The notes under the pieces are model-generated. The model saw only the letters and a program-made list of their open reading frames with translations, was not told the DNA's origin and ran no database searches. Below are positions 17,521-26,205 of a stretch of 64,000 nucleotides of DNA, piece by piece. The first letter of the stretch is position 1. Every line of letters begins with the position of its first letter. The stretch is taken from NCBI RefSeq assembly GCF_017308075.1, contig NZ_JAFKFX010000030.1, forward strand, positions 124,001 through 188,000, given 5' to 3'. The translations under genes and the position numbers were made by a program. Source of the DNA: Allobosea sp. (GTDB lineage Bacteria; Pseudomonadota; Alphaproteobacteria; Rhizobiales; Beijerinckiaceae).

Positions 17521-17951
17521 CGGTGCGGCGCCTCGGCTCGACCCTGCTCTGCGCGCTCCTCGCCAGCGGGCCGGCTCTGGGTCAGCCGCGACAGTCGCCG
17601 CCCGCCCCGCAGCGCCAGGAAGCGCCAGCGCCGGAGCCCGAGGCGCCGCCCCCGCCCTACGAGCCGCAATTGCTCAAGCTCGCCGAGATCATGGGCTCGC
17701 TCGCCTATCTGCGGACCCTGTGCGGCGCCCGCGAGGCGCAGGACTGGCGCGAGCGTATGGCGGCGCTGCTCGAATCGGAGGGTCGCAGCCCGCAGCGACG
17801 CGAGCGGCTGGCGAGCGCCTATAACCGCGGTTTTCGGGCCTATTCCGCGACGCATCGGGTCTGCGGCGAGGGCAGCCAGGAGGCATCGAGCCGGCTCGCC
17901 GGCGAAGGCGAGAAGCTGGCACGGGCCCTGGCCGGGCGCTTCGGCGGATAA
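17517..17951 (+). CDS. TIGR02301 family protein, exported
   Basis: Conserved alphaproteobacterial protein of unknown function, 144 residues. An N-terminal signal peptide (LGSTLLCALLASGPALG) is followed by a proline-rich linker (about residues 22-50) and a helical domain starting LLKLAEIMGSLAYLRTLCG. Two cysteines (in RTLCGA and HRVCGE) are conserved in the family and probably form a disulfide in the periplasm. The start ATG overlaps the NUDIX stop by four bases, so it is the last gene of the pdxH-SDR-NUDIX run. Confidence 0.8.
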   Translation: MTVRRLGSTLLCALLASGPALGQPRQSPPAPQRQEAPAPEPEAPPPPYEPQLLKLAEIMGSLAYLRTLCGAREAQDWRERMAALLESEGRSPQRRERLASAYNRGFRAYSATHRVCGEGSQEASSRLAGEGEKLARALAGRFGG

Positions 17952-18138
17952 GCCGCGTTCAATCGTCGCAATTCGCCAAAACTCTCCCCAGGGAATTAAC
18001 CTTTCTTAAAGACCATGATGGCGCCCCCCGCCGCCCCCGCCTATAAACTATGGCATCACTGCTTCGAGACGGATGCGTTCTCTCGCGCACCGGATCGGGA
18101 ATGCACCCCGTTGACGCCTGCCGGGTTTTGAAGACTTC

Positions 18139-18408
18139 ATGTCCGTTCTCTCCGACGATCTGCCGCTCGATCCGCTGCTCGCCGAAGATGTGAGCGACGC
18201 CCGCCGCGTCGCTTATTGCTATATCGAGGATGCCTTCGCCGAGGGCCGGCAGGACGGGCTCGATTCCGATGCCCTCGCCCATGCCGCGCTGTTCGCGGCG
18301 ATGCGCACGCTGGTCGAGACCTATGGCGAGGAAGCGACGGCGGTCTTCGCCCAGGCCCTGCCCGAGAAGCTTCGCACCGGCATCTTCACCACCGGCACGC
18401 GCCACTAA
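18139..18408 (+). CDS. small hypothetical protein
   Basis: A protein of 89 residues, acidic and mostly helical, without signal peptide or membrane segment. It begins MSVLSDDLPLDPLLAEDVSD; ALAHAALFAAMRTLVETYGEEATA forms an amphipathic helix pair. I do not recognise a family. The 187-bp region upstream is comparatively AT-rich around 17990-18060 and may hold its promoter. It converges on the ECF sigma-factor gene, and a palindromic repeat lies between them. Confidence 0.6.
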   Translation: MSVLSDDLPLDPLLAEDVSDARRVAYCYIEDAFAEGRQDGLDSDALAHAALFAAMRTLVETYGEEATAVFAQALPEKLRTGIFTTGTRH

Positions 18409-18410
18409 TA

Positions 18411-18530
18411 CAGGACGTCATGCTCGGGCTTGCCCCGGGGCATCTCAGGCCGGAAGAGGCTCCGGCCTGTGCTTCTCGTCATGAATTTCTCGGGTCCGCG
18501 CTTCGCTGCGCCCGTGAATGACGGCAGGAC
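18411..18530. repeat. REP-like palindromic stretch between convergent genes
   Basis: Contains an exact inverted repeat, AGGCCGGA (18447-18454) and TCCGGCCT (18461-18468), with a 6-nt loop, flanked by GTCATG...CATGA and CGCTTCGCTGCG motifs typical of dispersed intergenic repeats in this group. It lies between the small hypothetical gene and the sigma-factor stop codon. Confidence 0.5.
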
Positions 18531-18532
18531 CT

Positions 18533-19801
18533 TCAGCCGGCCGCCTTTCGCGCCGTCTCCGCCCGGCCCAGCAGCAGATCGCGCTCGCGCCGGTTCCTGG
18601 TCATGCCGGCAGCGCGGCTGAACTCGGCCTGCGCCTCGCCATGGCGGCCGAGCTTGGCCAGGAGATCGGCCCGCACGCTCGGCAGCAGATGGTAGTTCTT
18701 CAGCGCCGGTGCCGCGGCCAGCGCATCGACGAGCGCGAGCCCGGCGGCCGGCCCTTCCGCCATCGCGACCGCCACGGCCCGGTTGAGCTCGATCACCGGC
18801 GAGGGCGTCAGCGCGCCGAGCGCGCCATAGAGCGCAGCGATCCGCGCCCAGTCGGTCTCCTCCGCCTTACCGGCCCGGGCATGGCAGGCGGCTAGCTCGG
18901 CCTGCAGGACGTAAGGCCCCGGCGACGGCGCCAGCCCCCGCGCCGTCTCCAGCGCCTTGAGGCCGTGACTGATCAGCAGATGGTCCCAGAGCGCCCGGTT
19001 CTGGTCGAGCAGCAGCACGGGCTGGCCGTCCTGGCCGATTCGGGCACGCAGGCGCGAGGCCTGTAGTTCCATCAGGGCGACGAGGCCGTGCACCTCGGGC
19101 TCCCGCGGTGCGAGCCCCGCCAGGATGCGGCCGAGCCGCATCGCCTCCTCGCATAGCCCCGGACGCACCCAATCCTCGCCGGTGGTCGCGGCATAGCCCT
19201 CGTTGAAGATCAGGTAGACGACTTCCAGCACCGAGCCGAGCCGCTCTGCGAGCTCCGGCCCATGCGGCACCTCATAAGGCACATTCGCCTCGGCCAGCGC
19301 CTTCTTCGCCCTCACCAGGCGCTGCGCCATGGTCGGTTCCGGCACCAGGAATGCGCGGGCGATCTCCTCGGTGGTCAGGCCGCCGATCAGGCGCAGCGTC
19401 AGCGCGAGTCGCGCCTCGATCGCGAGCACCGGATGGCAGGCGGTGAAGATCAGCCTGAGCAGGTCGTCGCCGACCTCGTCGTCGAGCGCCTCCTCGATCT
19501 CGGCGATCGGATCGGCCTCCTCGTCGAGATCGCGGCCGATCTCCTCGTGCTTGCGCTTCAGCATCTTGTCGCGGCGCAGCCAATCGAGGGCGCGGTGCCT
19601 GGCGGCCTGCATCAGCCAGGCGCCGGGATTGCGCGGCACGCCCTCGCCCGGCCATTGCTGCAGCGCCGCGACGAGCGCGTCCTGCGCCAGCTCCTCCGCC
19701 CGGCTGACATCGCGGGTGACGCGCGCCAGCCCAGCGATCAGCTTGGGAGTCTCGATCCTGAAGACCGTCTCGATAGTGCGGTGTGTATCGCTCGCCGACA
19801 T
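18533..19801 (-). CDS. ECF RNA polymerase sigma factor (ECF42-like, with TPR extension)
   Basis: Extracytoplasmic-function sigma factor, 422 residues, about twice the usual size. Region 2 (residues about 15-80: VTRDVSRAEELAQDALVAAL, WLMQAARHRALDWLRR) and region 4 (LALTLRLIGGLTTEEIARAFLVPEPTMAQRL, about 130-160) lie in the N-terminal half. The C-terminal ~230 residues form an alpha-helical extension with the DUF6596 and TPR-like pattern (YGALGALTPSPVIELNRAVAVA). Genes for this class (ECF42) are characteristically next to DGPF/YciI proteins; two follow upstream in transcript order here. No anti-sigma gene is present, so control probably acts through the C-terminal domain. Confidence 0.9.
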   Translation of the reverse strand: MSASDTHRTIETVFRIETPKLIAGLARVTRDVSRAEELAQDALVAALQQWPGEGVPRNPGAWLMQAARHRALDWLRRDKMLKRKHEEIGRDLDEEADPIAEIEEALDDEVGDDLLRLIFTACHPVLAIEARLALTLRLIGGLTTEEIARAFLVPEPTMAQRLVRAKKALAEANVPYEVPHGPELAERLGSVLEVVYLIFNEGYAATTGEDWVRPGLCEEAMRLGRILAGLAPREPEVHGLVALMELQASRLRARIGQDGQPVLLLDQNRALWDHLLISHGLKALETARGLAPSPGPYVLQAELAACHARAGKAEETDWARIAALYGALGALTPSPVIELNRAVAVAMAEGPAAGLALVDALAAAPALKNYHLLPSVRADLLAKLGRHGEAQAEFSRAAGMTRNRRERDLLLGRAETARKAAG

Positions 19802-19879
19802 CGGCTGCGATAGACAGCACCAGGATCGCCGGCTGGCAAGCCGCCCGGGCCACGGCGGCCGCCGGGCGGCTTAACGCCT

Positions 19880-20299
19880 CTAATCGCCGATCTCGCTCTT
19901 GAGCCGCTGCCAGGTCGCCTCGGTCTGCGGCGTGACGATCTCGCCGAAATCGGCGAGGTCGTAGAGCGGACGGATCTCGATCTCGGAAGGGCCGGGCATC
20001 GGATTGGGGCAGCGCTTGACCCAGGCGATCGCCTCGTCGAGCGAGGCGCATTCCCAGAGCCAGTAGCCAGCGACGAGCTCCTTGGTCTCGGCCAAGGGGC
20101 CGTCGACGACCGCGCGCTTTGCCCCGTCGAACTGCACGCGCACGCCCTTGGCGCTCGGCTGCAGGCCATCGCCGCCCTTCATGATGCCGGCTTTCACCAA
20201 CTCCTCATTATAGGCCATCATCGCTTCGAGCAGTTCCTGGCTCGGCGGCGCGCCGGCTTCGCTGTCCTTGGTCGCCTTGACCAGAATCATGAAACGCAT
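19880..20299 (-). CDS. YciI/DGPF-domain protein 1
   Basis: Small cytoplasmic protein, 139 residues, of the YCII-related (PhnB-like DGPF) family. MRFMILVKATKDSEAG opens the ferredoxin-like fold. The family name motif appears as DGPLAETKELVAGYWLWE (DGPL instead of DGPF). The start is ATG 20299. It lies 78 bp upstream of the ECF42 gene and downstream of a paralogue on the same strand; all three probably form one unit. Role in ECF42 signalling unknown; the family's members often show a catalytic-looking His/Asp pair, but no activity is established for this group. Confidence 0.85.
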   Translation of the reverse strand: MRFMILVKATKDSEAGAPPSQELLEAMMAYNEELVKAGIMKGGDGLQPSAKGVRVQFDGAKRAVVDGPLAETKELVAGYWLWECASLDEAIAWVKRCPNPMPGPSEIEIRPLYDLADFGEIVTPQTEATWQRLKSEIGD

Positions 20300-20370
20300 C
20301 GGACTTCTCCTTAAGTGGACGATGGATCGGCCGCGCTGCGCCACAGCCGTCCTTTTAAAAGGGATCTCGT

Positions 20371-20793
20371 TCAGCTGGCGAGCTTCGCCGCCTCGGCGCG
20401 CACCCGCTCTTCCTGCTCGCGCAGTTCCGGCGTCAGCACCTCTCCGAAATCCTCCATCTCGAAGACCGGCCGCAGCTCGATCTCGGTGCCGCCGTCGAAG
20501 GGCGCGCGCTTCAGCCATTCGATCGCCTCGTCGAAGGAACGGACCTGCCAGATCCAAAACCCGGCGAGCAGCTCCTTGGTTTCGGTGAACGGGCCGTCGG
20601 TGATCATCCGCTCCGCGCCCGAGAAGCGCATGCGCAGCCCCTTCGCGCTCGGATGAAGCCCGTCCATCGCCAGCATCACGCCGGCCTTCACCAGCTCCTC
20701 GTTATAGGCGCCCATCCTGGTGAGCATATCTTCGCTCGGCATCACGCCGGCTTCGCTGTCCTTGTCGGCCTTGACCAGAACCATCACGCGCAT
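20371..20793 (-). CDS. YciI/DGPF-domain protein 2
   Basis: Paralogue of the neighbouring YciI protein, 140 residues. It shows MRVMVLVKADKDSEAGVMPS at the N-terminus and the canonical motif in DGPFTETKELLAGFWIWQ near residues 66-83. The two copies align over their full length, with the same AYNEELVKAG and LxPSAKG segments, so they arose by tandem duplication. It is the first gene of the YciI-YciI-ECF42 unit, and the promoter probably lies in 20794-21005. That gap contains two T-runs (20908-20917 and 20929-20937). Confidence 0.85.
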   Translation of the reverse strand: MRVMVLVKADKDSEAGVMPSEDMLTRMGAYNEELVKAGVMLAMDGLHPSAKGLRMRFSGAERMITDGPFTETKELLAGFWIWQVRSFDEAIEWLKRAPFDGGTEIELRPVFEMEDFGEVLTPELREQEERVRAEAAKLAS

Positions 20794-21005
20794 CCGTCTT
20801 CTCCTGCCCTTGGGGTTCGCTTTGCCCTGATGTCCGGAGCAGGAGAATTCCTGCCCTCTGTCTTCACGTCGAACGAGGCGCGGCGAGATCGACAGGCCGC
20901 CGAAATTTTTTTCAGAGCCCGGCGCATTTTTTTTGCAGCAGCGGAAACCGCCGTCGTCGGCACGTCGAATTGGAGGCGGCGAGCACGACAGGGCCGCCGC
21001 AAAAC

Positions 21006-22421
21006 TCAGCCGCGGCAGGCACGCCAGGCGCAAAGGATCGCCGCGACCGCGGCGTCGGCATCCTCATCGTCGGTCGCGCAGGAGATCACCGAGAGCCGCA
21101 TGATCGCGAGGCCGCGCCATTTCGCCCCGCCGGCGAAGCAGGTGCCGTCGGCCTGCAGGCGGGCGATCACGGCCTGCGTCAGCGCATCGCCTTCCGCCAT
21201 GGGCAGATCGCTCCCGAAGCGCACCGCGACCTGGTTCAGGCAGACCTGATTGACGATCGCGATACCCGGCTCGGCCTGGAGGCGCTCGGCCATCCGGCGC
21301 GCCAAGGCGCAGTGGCGGGCGACCATCGCCGCGATGCCGGAGCGGCCGAGATGGCGGATCATCGCCCAGCTGGCGAAGCCCCGCGCCCGCCGCGACAACT
21401 CCGGCACGAAATGGCTGGGGTCGCGCTCGCCATCGGCGACCTCGGGCAGATAGCTCGCCGCCGCCGTCATGGCGCGGCGATGCGCCTTTCCGTGGCGGAT
21501 GATCGCATAGCCGCAATCATAGGGCGTCTGCAGCCATTTATGCCCGTCCGTCGCCCAGGAATCGGCCTCATCGACACCATCGACCTGTTGGGCCGTCTGC
21601 GTGCTGGCCCGCGCCCAGAGCCCGAAGGCGCCGTCGACATGCACCCAGGCCCCGTGCCGGTGTGCGAACGGAATCAGCCGGCGGAAAGGATCGCTGGCGC
21701 CGGTATTGATCTGGCCGGCCTGCAGCACCGCGATCGCCGGTCCTTCGCCGGCCTTGAGCGCCACCGCGAAGGCCTCGGCCTCGATCCGCCCCTGTGGATC
21801 GGTCGCGACCCTGACGACGCGGTCATGGCCGAGCCCCAGCAATTGCAGCGCCGAGAACACCGTGGTGTGCGCATCGTCGCCGATCACCACCTTGATCGGC
21901 GGCGCCCCGAACAGGCCGTCGGCCTCGACATCCCAGCCGACGCGCCGCAGCACCTCGCTGCGCGCCGCCGCGAGGCAGACGAAGTTGGCGACCGTCGCCC
22001 CGGTGACGAAGCCGACGGACGCTTCCCGCGGTAGTCCGAGCAGGTCGAGCAGCCAGCCTGCGGCGACCGTTTCAACTGCCGCGGCCGCCGGTGAGGCCTG
22101 ATGGTTGCCCGCATTCTGCCCCCAGGCGCTGGTCAGCCAGTCTGCCGCAACGCCGACCGGATGCGACGCGCCGATGACCCAGCCGAAGAAGCGCCCGCCC
22201 GCCATCGCGTGAAGCCCCGGCTGCATCTGCGCGTCGAGCACCGCGATCACTTCGTCGGCCGGCAGGCCCGTTTCCGGCGTCGGTGCCGCAAGGCGGCGCA
22301 GCATCCCGGCATAATCGGCCAGCGGCCGCTGAAGCCGGTTCGGCAAGGTCTCCCGGAACGAAGCGGCCCGTCGTGCCGCATCGGCGAACAGCTCCGCTTG
22401 ATCGAAGGGCGGCTTCGGCAT
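21006..22421 (-). CDS. PLP-dependent group II decarboxylase / aminotransferase-fold protein
   Basis: Fold-type I PLP enzyme of the aromatic-L-amino-acid/glutamate decarboxylase group, 471 residues. The cofactor lysine is in TDGHKWLQTPYDCGYAI (around residues 300-316); GNHQASPAAAAVETVAAGWLLDLLG near residues 100-125 is typical of the substrate/cofactor side. HVDGAFGLWA carries the PLP-ring aspartate. ATG 22421 was preferred because a further ATG 17 codons upstream adds an unrelated Arg-rich tail. Likely reaction is decarboxylation of an amino acid, but homologues annotated as aspartate aminotransferase or tyrosine decarboxylase exist, so the substrate is open. Monocistronic. Confidence 0.83.
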   Translation of the reverse strand: MPKPPFDQAELFADAARRAASFRETLPNRLQRPLADYAGMLRRLAAPTPETGLPADEVIAVLDAQMQPGLHAMAGGRFFGWVIGASHPVGVAADWLTSAWGQNAGNHQASPAAAAVETVAAGWLLDLLGLPREASVGFVTGATVANFVCLAAARSEVLRRVGWDVEADGLFGAPPIKVVIGDDAHTTVFSALQLLGLGHDRVVRVATDPQGRIEAEAFAVALKAGEGPAIAVLQAGQINTGASDPFRRLIPFAHRHGAWVHVDGAFGLWARASTQTAQQVDGVDEADSWATDGHKWLQTPYDCGYAIIRHGKAHRRAMTAAASYLPEVADGERDPSHFVPELSRRARGFASWAMIRHLGRSGIAAMVARHCALARRMAERLQAEPGIAIVNQVCLNQVAVRFGSDLPMAEGDALTQAVIARLQADGTCFAGGAKWRGLAIMRLSVISCATDDEDADAAVAAILCAWRACRG

Positions 22422-22669
22422 GGCGAGTGCTCCATGACGTCGGCGGGCCCATTCTGGCAGGAAACAGGCCATTGTCAGCTGAATATGCGAAGGTGCGTCG
22501 GGCTCGCCCCGCCCCGGCCGCCAGGCGCCCGTTTCCTGCGGAGTCTAGGGAAAACCGCCTCGCCATCGCGGTTGTCGGCACGCGGCCGGTTGAGCATGCC
22601 GCCGAAGCGACCTAACTATCCCCAACGAACGGCGCCCAGCCGCAGCCACCACGAAGCGTAAGGTTCGAC

Positions 22670-23554
22670 ATGCCGGCGATCAGACTGGTAGACCGCGGCG
22701 TCATCCGCGTCAGCGGCGACGATGCCCGCGACTTCCTGCAGAACATCGTCACCAACGAGATGGACGAGGTCGGCAGCGAGCGCGCCGGCTATGGCGCGCT
22801 GCTGACACCGCAGGGCAAGATCATCGGCGATTTTCTCATCGTCGCCGTGCCGGAGGAGGATGGCGGCGGCTTCCTGCTCGATTGCCCGCTCCTCCAGACC
22901 GCCGATCTGATGAAGCGCCTGAAACTCTACAAGCTGCGCGCCAAGGTGGCGCTCGACGACCTCACCGAAAGCACCGCCGTCATCGTCGCGGACGATGGCG
23001 GCCGGCTGCCCGATGATCTCGGCCTGCGCTATGCCGATCCGCGCCTGCCGGAGCTCGGCGACCGCGCGATCACCGATCTCGACGGTGTCGAGGAGATCGC
23101 GGGCGGCGCGATGGAGGATTATCACGCCCGCCGCATCGCCCTCGGCATTCCCGATGGCGGGCGCGACTTCGTCTATGGCGACACTTTTCCGCATGAGGCG
23201 CTGCTCGACCAGCTCGGCGGCGTCTCCTTCAAGAAGGGCTGCTATATCGGCCAGGAAGTGGTCTCGCGCATGCAGCATCGCGGCACGGCGCGCTCGCGGG
23301 TCGTGCCGGTGGTCTTCAGCGAGGGCCTGAATCCCGAGGACGGCGTCGAGGCCAGCGCCGGCGGCAAGCTGCTCGGCCGCGTCGGCTCCTGCGCGGGAGG
23401 CCGCGGCCTCGCTTTGCTCCGGCTCGACCGAGTGGCGGATGCGCTCGCCGCCGGCCACGGACTCGATGCCGGCGGCCTCGCCTTCACGCTTGAGAAGCCG
23501 GCCTTCATCCGCTTCCCCTTCCCCGGCGAGCCCGAATTCGGAGCGGCGGCATGA
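22670..23554 (+). CDS. ygfZ: folate-binding protein YgfZ
   Basis: GcvT-like tetrahydrofolate-binding protein that supports Fe-S cluster assembly or repair (IscA/IbaG branch). The protein has 294 residues. The YgfZ signature K-G-C-Y-x-G-Q-E is present as FKKGCYIGQEVVSRMQHRG (around residues 185-203), with the redox-active cysteine. An N-terminal RDFLQNIVTNEMDEV and a short C-terminal barrel complete the family pattern. The 3' end overlaps tag by four bases. Confidence 0.9.
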   Translation: MPAIRLVDRGVIRVSGDDARDFLQNIVTNEMDEVGSERAGYGALLTPQGKIIGDFLIVAVPEEDGGGFLLDCPLLQTADLMKRLKLYKLRAKVALDDLTESTAVIVADDGGRLPDDLGLRYADPRLPELGDRAITDLDGVEEIAGGAMEDYHARRIALGIPDGGRDFVYGDTFPHEALLDQLGGVSFKKGCYIGQEVVSRMQHRGTARSRVVPVVFSEGLNPEDGVEASAGGKLLGRVGSCAGGRGLALLRLDRVADALAAGHGLDAGGLAFTLEKPAFIRFPFPGEPEFGAAA

Positions 23555-24177
23555 ACGACCTCACCGGCGGGCGCGAGGCGGTCCAGGGAGCAGACGGCAA
23601 ATATCGCTGCATCTGGCCGGGGAGCGATCCGCTCTACCTCGCCTATCACGACACCGAATGGGGCGTTCCAGAATACGATTCCCGCACGCTCTGGGAAAAG
23701 CTGATGCTCGACGGCTTCCAGGCCGGCCTGTCCTGGATCACCATCCTGCGCAAGCGTGACGCCTTCCGCGCCGGTTTCGCCGGTTTCGAGCCGGAGAAGG
23801 TCGCGCGCTTCGGCGAGGCCGATGTCCGGCGCCTGCTCGCCGACGCCGGCATCGTCCGCCATCGCGGCAAGATCGAGGGCACGATCCGCAATGCACGGGC
23901 CTATCTCGAAATCAGCGAGAAGCAGCCCTTCACCGACTTCCTCTGGAAACATCTCGACGGCCGGGTGATCCAGAACGCCTTCCGGACCCATGAGGGCGTA
24001 CCGGCGGAGACCGCCGTGTCGAAGGCGATCTCAAAGGAGCTCAAGGCTGCCGGCTTCACCTTCTGCGGCCCGACCATCGTCTACGCGGTGATGCAGGCCT
24101 GCGGCATGGTCAACGACCACCTCACCGGCTGTTTCCGCTGGCAGGAATGCGCGGCTCTGGCGCGCGACAGCCGCTAG
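23551..24177 (+). CDS. tag: DNA-3-methyladenine glycosylase I
   Basis: Base-excision repair enzyme that removes 3-methyladenine from DNA. The protein has 208 residues. The start YRCIWPGSDPLYLAYHDTEWG (cut here after the glycine) contains the N-terminal zinc-site cysteine and histidine; the family's C-terminal His/Cys region is seen in VNDHLTGCFRWQEC. The base-binding segment FQAGLSWITILRKR is intact. It overlaps ygfZ by four bases and is followed 14 bp later by a GNAT gene. Confidence 0.93.
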   Translation: MNDLTGGREAVQGADGKYRCIWPGSDPLYLAYHDTEWGVPEYDSRTLWEKLMLDGFQAGLSWITILRKRDAFRAGFAGFEPEKVARFGEADVRRLLADAGIVRHRGKIEGTIRNARAYLEISEKQPFTDFLWKHLDGRVIQNAFRTHEGVPAETAVSKAISKELKAAGFTFCGPTIVYAVMQACGMVNDHLTGCFRWQECAALARDSR

Positions 24178-24191
24178 GCGGGGCAAGCACT

Positions 24192-24899
24192 ATGTCCGAC
24201 GATGCGCAGACAGCGCGACACTGGCCCCTTCCCGAGCGCTGCGTGCACCAGGGGTATCACGTCACGCTCGAGCCGCTGGGACAGGACCATCTGCACGAGC
24301 TGTGGGAGGCGGCGGCAGATGCCGAGGCGTCCTGGTCGTTCCTGCGCTATGGGCCGCCTGCGACGATCGAAGCCCTGTCCGCGCTGATCACGGATCTGTC
24401 GTCCCGCGATGGTCAGCCATTCTGGGCTGTGCGGCCGCATTCCAGCGGCCGTGCAGAGGGCTGGTTGTCCCTTTGCGACGTCTATCCTCTCGACGCCGCC
24501 ATCGAGATCGGCAGCATCTGGTTCTCTCCACGCCTGCAGCGTTCCCGCGCGGCGACCGAAACGATCTACCTTCTCATCCGGCACGCCATGGATGATCTCG
24601 GCTACCGGCGGATGGTCTGGCGTTGCGCTGCGAGCAATGCGGCTTCGTTACGTGCCGCCGGACGCTATGGCTTTCGTCAGGAAGGCGTTTGGCGCCGCGC
24701 CGCGATCGTCAAGGGAGCGCCACGCGATATCGCCTGGCATTCGATCCTGGATGACGAATGGCCTCTGCACCGGCAGGCCATCGAAGCCTGGCTGAGCGAC
24801 GACAACTTCCTGCCGGACGGACGGCCGCGCGCGGGCCTTGACGACATCAGGGCGTCGCACCAGTCCATCGCATCGACAGAAACAGCGCCGGCCGACTGA
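24192..24899 (+). CDS. GNAT family N-acetyltransferase
   Basis: Acetyl-CoA-dependent N-acetyltransferase of the RimJ/RimL type, 235 residues. The domain runs from about residue 20 to 190: YHVTLEPLGQDHLHELWEAA at the start, IEIGSIWFSPRLQRSRAATE (acetyl-CoA pyrophosphate loop region), then RMVWRCAASNAASLRAAGRYGF in the last strand-helix. The C-terminal 40 residues are a linker-like tail. GC content and codon use are slightly less biased than in neighbours. Start ATG 24192 lies 14 bp after tag. Substrate unknown. Confidence 0.88.
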   Translation: MSDDAQTARHWPLPERCVHQGYHVTLEPLGQDHLHELWEAAADAEASWSFLRYGPPATIEALSALITDLSSRDGQPFWAVRPHSSGRAEGWLSLCDVYPLDAAIEIGSIWFSPRLQRSRAATETIYLLIRHAMDDLGYRRMVWRCAASNAASLRAAGRYGFRQEGVWRRAAIVKGAPRDIAWHSILDDEWPLHRQAIEAWLSDDNFLPDGRPRAGLDDIRASHQSIASTETAPAD

Positions 24900-24901
24900 C
24901 C

Positions 24902-25501
24902 ATGGCGAAGCCCCCAGCCTCCCCGCGCGCCTGGCAGCGCATGCTGTCGGGCCGGCGGCTCGATCTGCTCGACCCCTCGCCGCTCGATGTCGAGATCGAG
25001 GACATCGCCCATGGCCTTGCCCGCGTCGCTCGCTGGAACGGCCAGACGCGCGGCGCCCATTCCTTCTCGGTCGCGCAGCATTCCCTGCTGGTCGAGGCGA
25101 TCGCCGGCCATCTCAACCCGGACTGGTCGCGAGAATGGCGGCTGATGGCGCTGCTGCATGATGCGCCGGAATACGTCATCGGCGACATGATCTCACCGTT
25201 CAAGGCGGTGATGGGCGATGCCTATAAGGGCGTCGAGCTGCGCCTGCTCGGCGCGATCCATCTGCGTTTTTCTCTGCCGGCGTCGACCCCGGCGCTGGTC
25301 AAGCGCAAGACCAAGGAAGCCGACCACGTCGCCGCCTTCCTGGAGGCGACCGAACTCGCCGGCTTCGAGCGGGCCGAGGCGCTGCGCATCTTCGGCAGGC
25401 CTCAGGCGCTGCCGCGCGAGGTGCTGGACCTGCTGAAGCCCGAGCCGACGGAAGTGGCGCAGGGAGCGTTTTTGAAGCGGTTCGGGGAACTGGCAGGATA
25501 G
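24902..25501 (+). CDS. HD-domain hydrolase, YfbR-like 5'-deoxynucleotidase
   Basis: Metal-dependent phosphohydrolase of the HD superfamily, 199 residues, cytoplasmic. The metal ligands lie in GAHSFSVAQHSLLVEAI (residues about 50-66) and LLHDAPEYVIGDMISPFK (about 82-99), followed by the distal aspartate in TKEADHVAAFLEATE. This matches YfbR and related dNMP 5'-nucleotidases, which also use HD...D. Begins two bases after the GNAT stop, so it is co-transcribed. Nucleotide specificity is not deducible. Confidence 0.85.
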   Translation: MAKPPASPRAWQRMLSGRRLDLLDPSPLDVEIEDIAHGLARVARWNGQTRGAHSFSVAQHSLLVEAIAGHLNPDWSREWRLMALLHDAPEYVIGDMISPFKAVMGDAYKGVELRLLGAIHLRFSLPASTPALVKRKTKEADHVAAFLEATELAGFERAEALRIFGRPQALPREVLDLLKPEPTEVAQGAFLKRFGELAG

Positions 25502-25510
25502 GGCGCAGGA

Positions 25511-25655
25511 TCCCCTCTCCTGTAAGGAGAGGGGTAGGGGTGAGGCGTTCGGAGGAATGTCGTTAGCTTCAACCCAATCGCGCGGTTAGCGCTCGCGGAA
25601 CTGGTCACAGGGCCTACACCTCTCCCTGCCCTCTCCTTACAGGAGAGGGTTCCCC
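25511..25655. repeat. pair of inverted palindromic repeats
   Basis: Two palindromes in opposite orientation: CTCTCCTGTAAGGAGAG (from 25514) and CTCTCCTTACAGGAGAG (from 25630), exact reverse complements of each other. Similar GAGAGGGGTAGGGGTGAGG tails flank the cores. This is the build of a dispersed intergenic repeat. It lies between the convergent HD-hydrolase and SH3 genes. Confidence 0.75.
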
Positions 25656-25691
25656 GCGTTTGTAACGTCAGCCTGTCGCCCTGCGACCACC

Positions 25692-25979
25692 TCAGTAACA
25701 AGAAACGAACTCCCGATAGACCCAGCCCACGACCTGGCTCGTGCCGCGCGGACGAATCAGCACCCAGGGCCGGCCGCGCTCGTCGAAGCTCGAATTCACC
25801 ACCCTGACGCCGACGCCGTTGGTGACGCGGCCGATGATGTCGCCATTGGGCGTCTCGCGGATGTTCAGCGGCGTGCCGGTCGGGTCGGTCACGGCGCAAC
25901 GATTCTGCGCCATGGCCGGTCCGGCGACGAAACCGGCAGCGAGGGCGGCAGCGAAGAGTCCGAGGCGGAGGGCGGTCAT
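25692..25979 (-). CDS. exported SH3-domain protein
   Basis: Small periplasmic protein, 95 residues. A signal peptide (LGLFAAALAAGFVAGPAMAQ) with cleavage after AMA is followed by a bacterial SH3b-like domain (LNIRETPNGDIIGRVTNG, then RPWVLIRPRG and VGWVYREFVSCY). Such domains bind peptidoglycan or partner proteins. Two cysteines at the start and the end of the mature chain probably pair. It is divergent from the ompW-type gene with 226 bp between the starts. Confidence 0.83.
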   Translation of the reverse strand: MTALRLGLFAAALAAGFVAGPAMAQNRCAVTDPTGTPLNIRETPNGDIIGRVTNGVGVRVVNSSFDERGRPWVLIRPRGTSQVVGWVYREFVSCY

Positions 25980-26116
25980 AAGGGCATCCTTCTGGTCGTC
26001 GACCGGCGTCCATGGCCGCCGGCCTTCCGCCTATGTCGGCCTCAGAGCGGTTCTCGCGCCGCCGCCGTCACAAAAATGCCACGTCGATCGCGGTTCGCCC
26101 GCCCGCATCCAGATCT

Positions 26117-26130
26117 TTGACAGAGGTCAA
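26117..26130. promoter_or_regulatory. FNR/FixK-like box upstream of the ompW-type gene
   Basis: Perfect palindrome TTGAC-AGAG-GTCAA, matching the TTGAN6TCAA form bound by Crp/Fnr-family anaerobic regulators (Fnr, FixK). It is centred about 82 bp before the ompW ATG. OmpW-type genes are known FNR/FixK targets in proteobacteria. Confidence 0.55.
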
Positions 26131-26205
26131 GGATCAGCCGCCCCGGCTCATGATCGAAGCGGTCTGCACCGCCTCATGCGGCCCCTCCGTGCAGGAATCT
26201 CTCCG

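Noticed and set aside
17996-18009. TTAA-CCTTTC-TTAA as a CtrA site
   Set aside because: The spacer is 6, not the 7 of the TTAA-N7-TTAA consensus, and no cell-cycle gene is adjacent.
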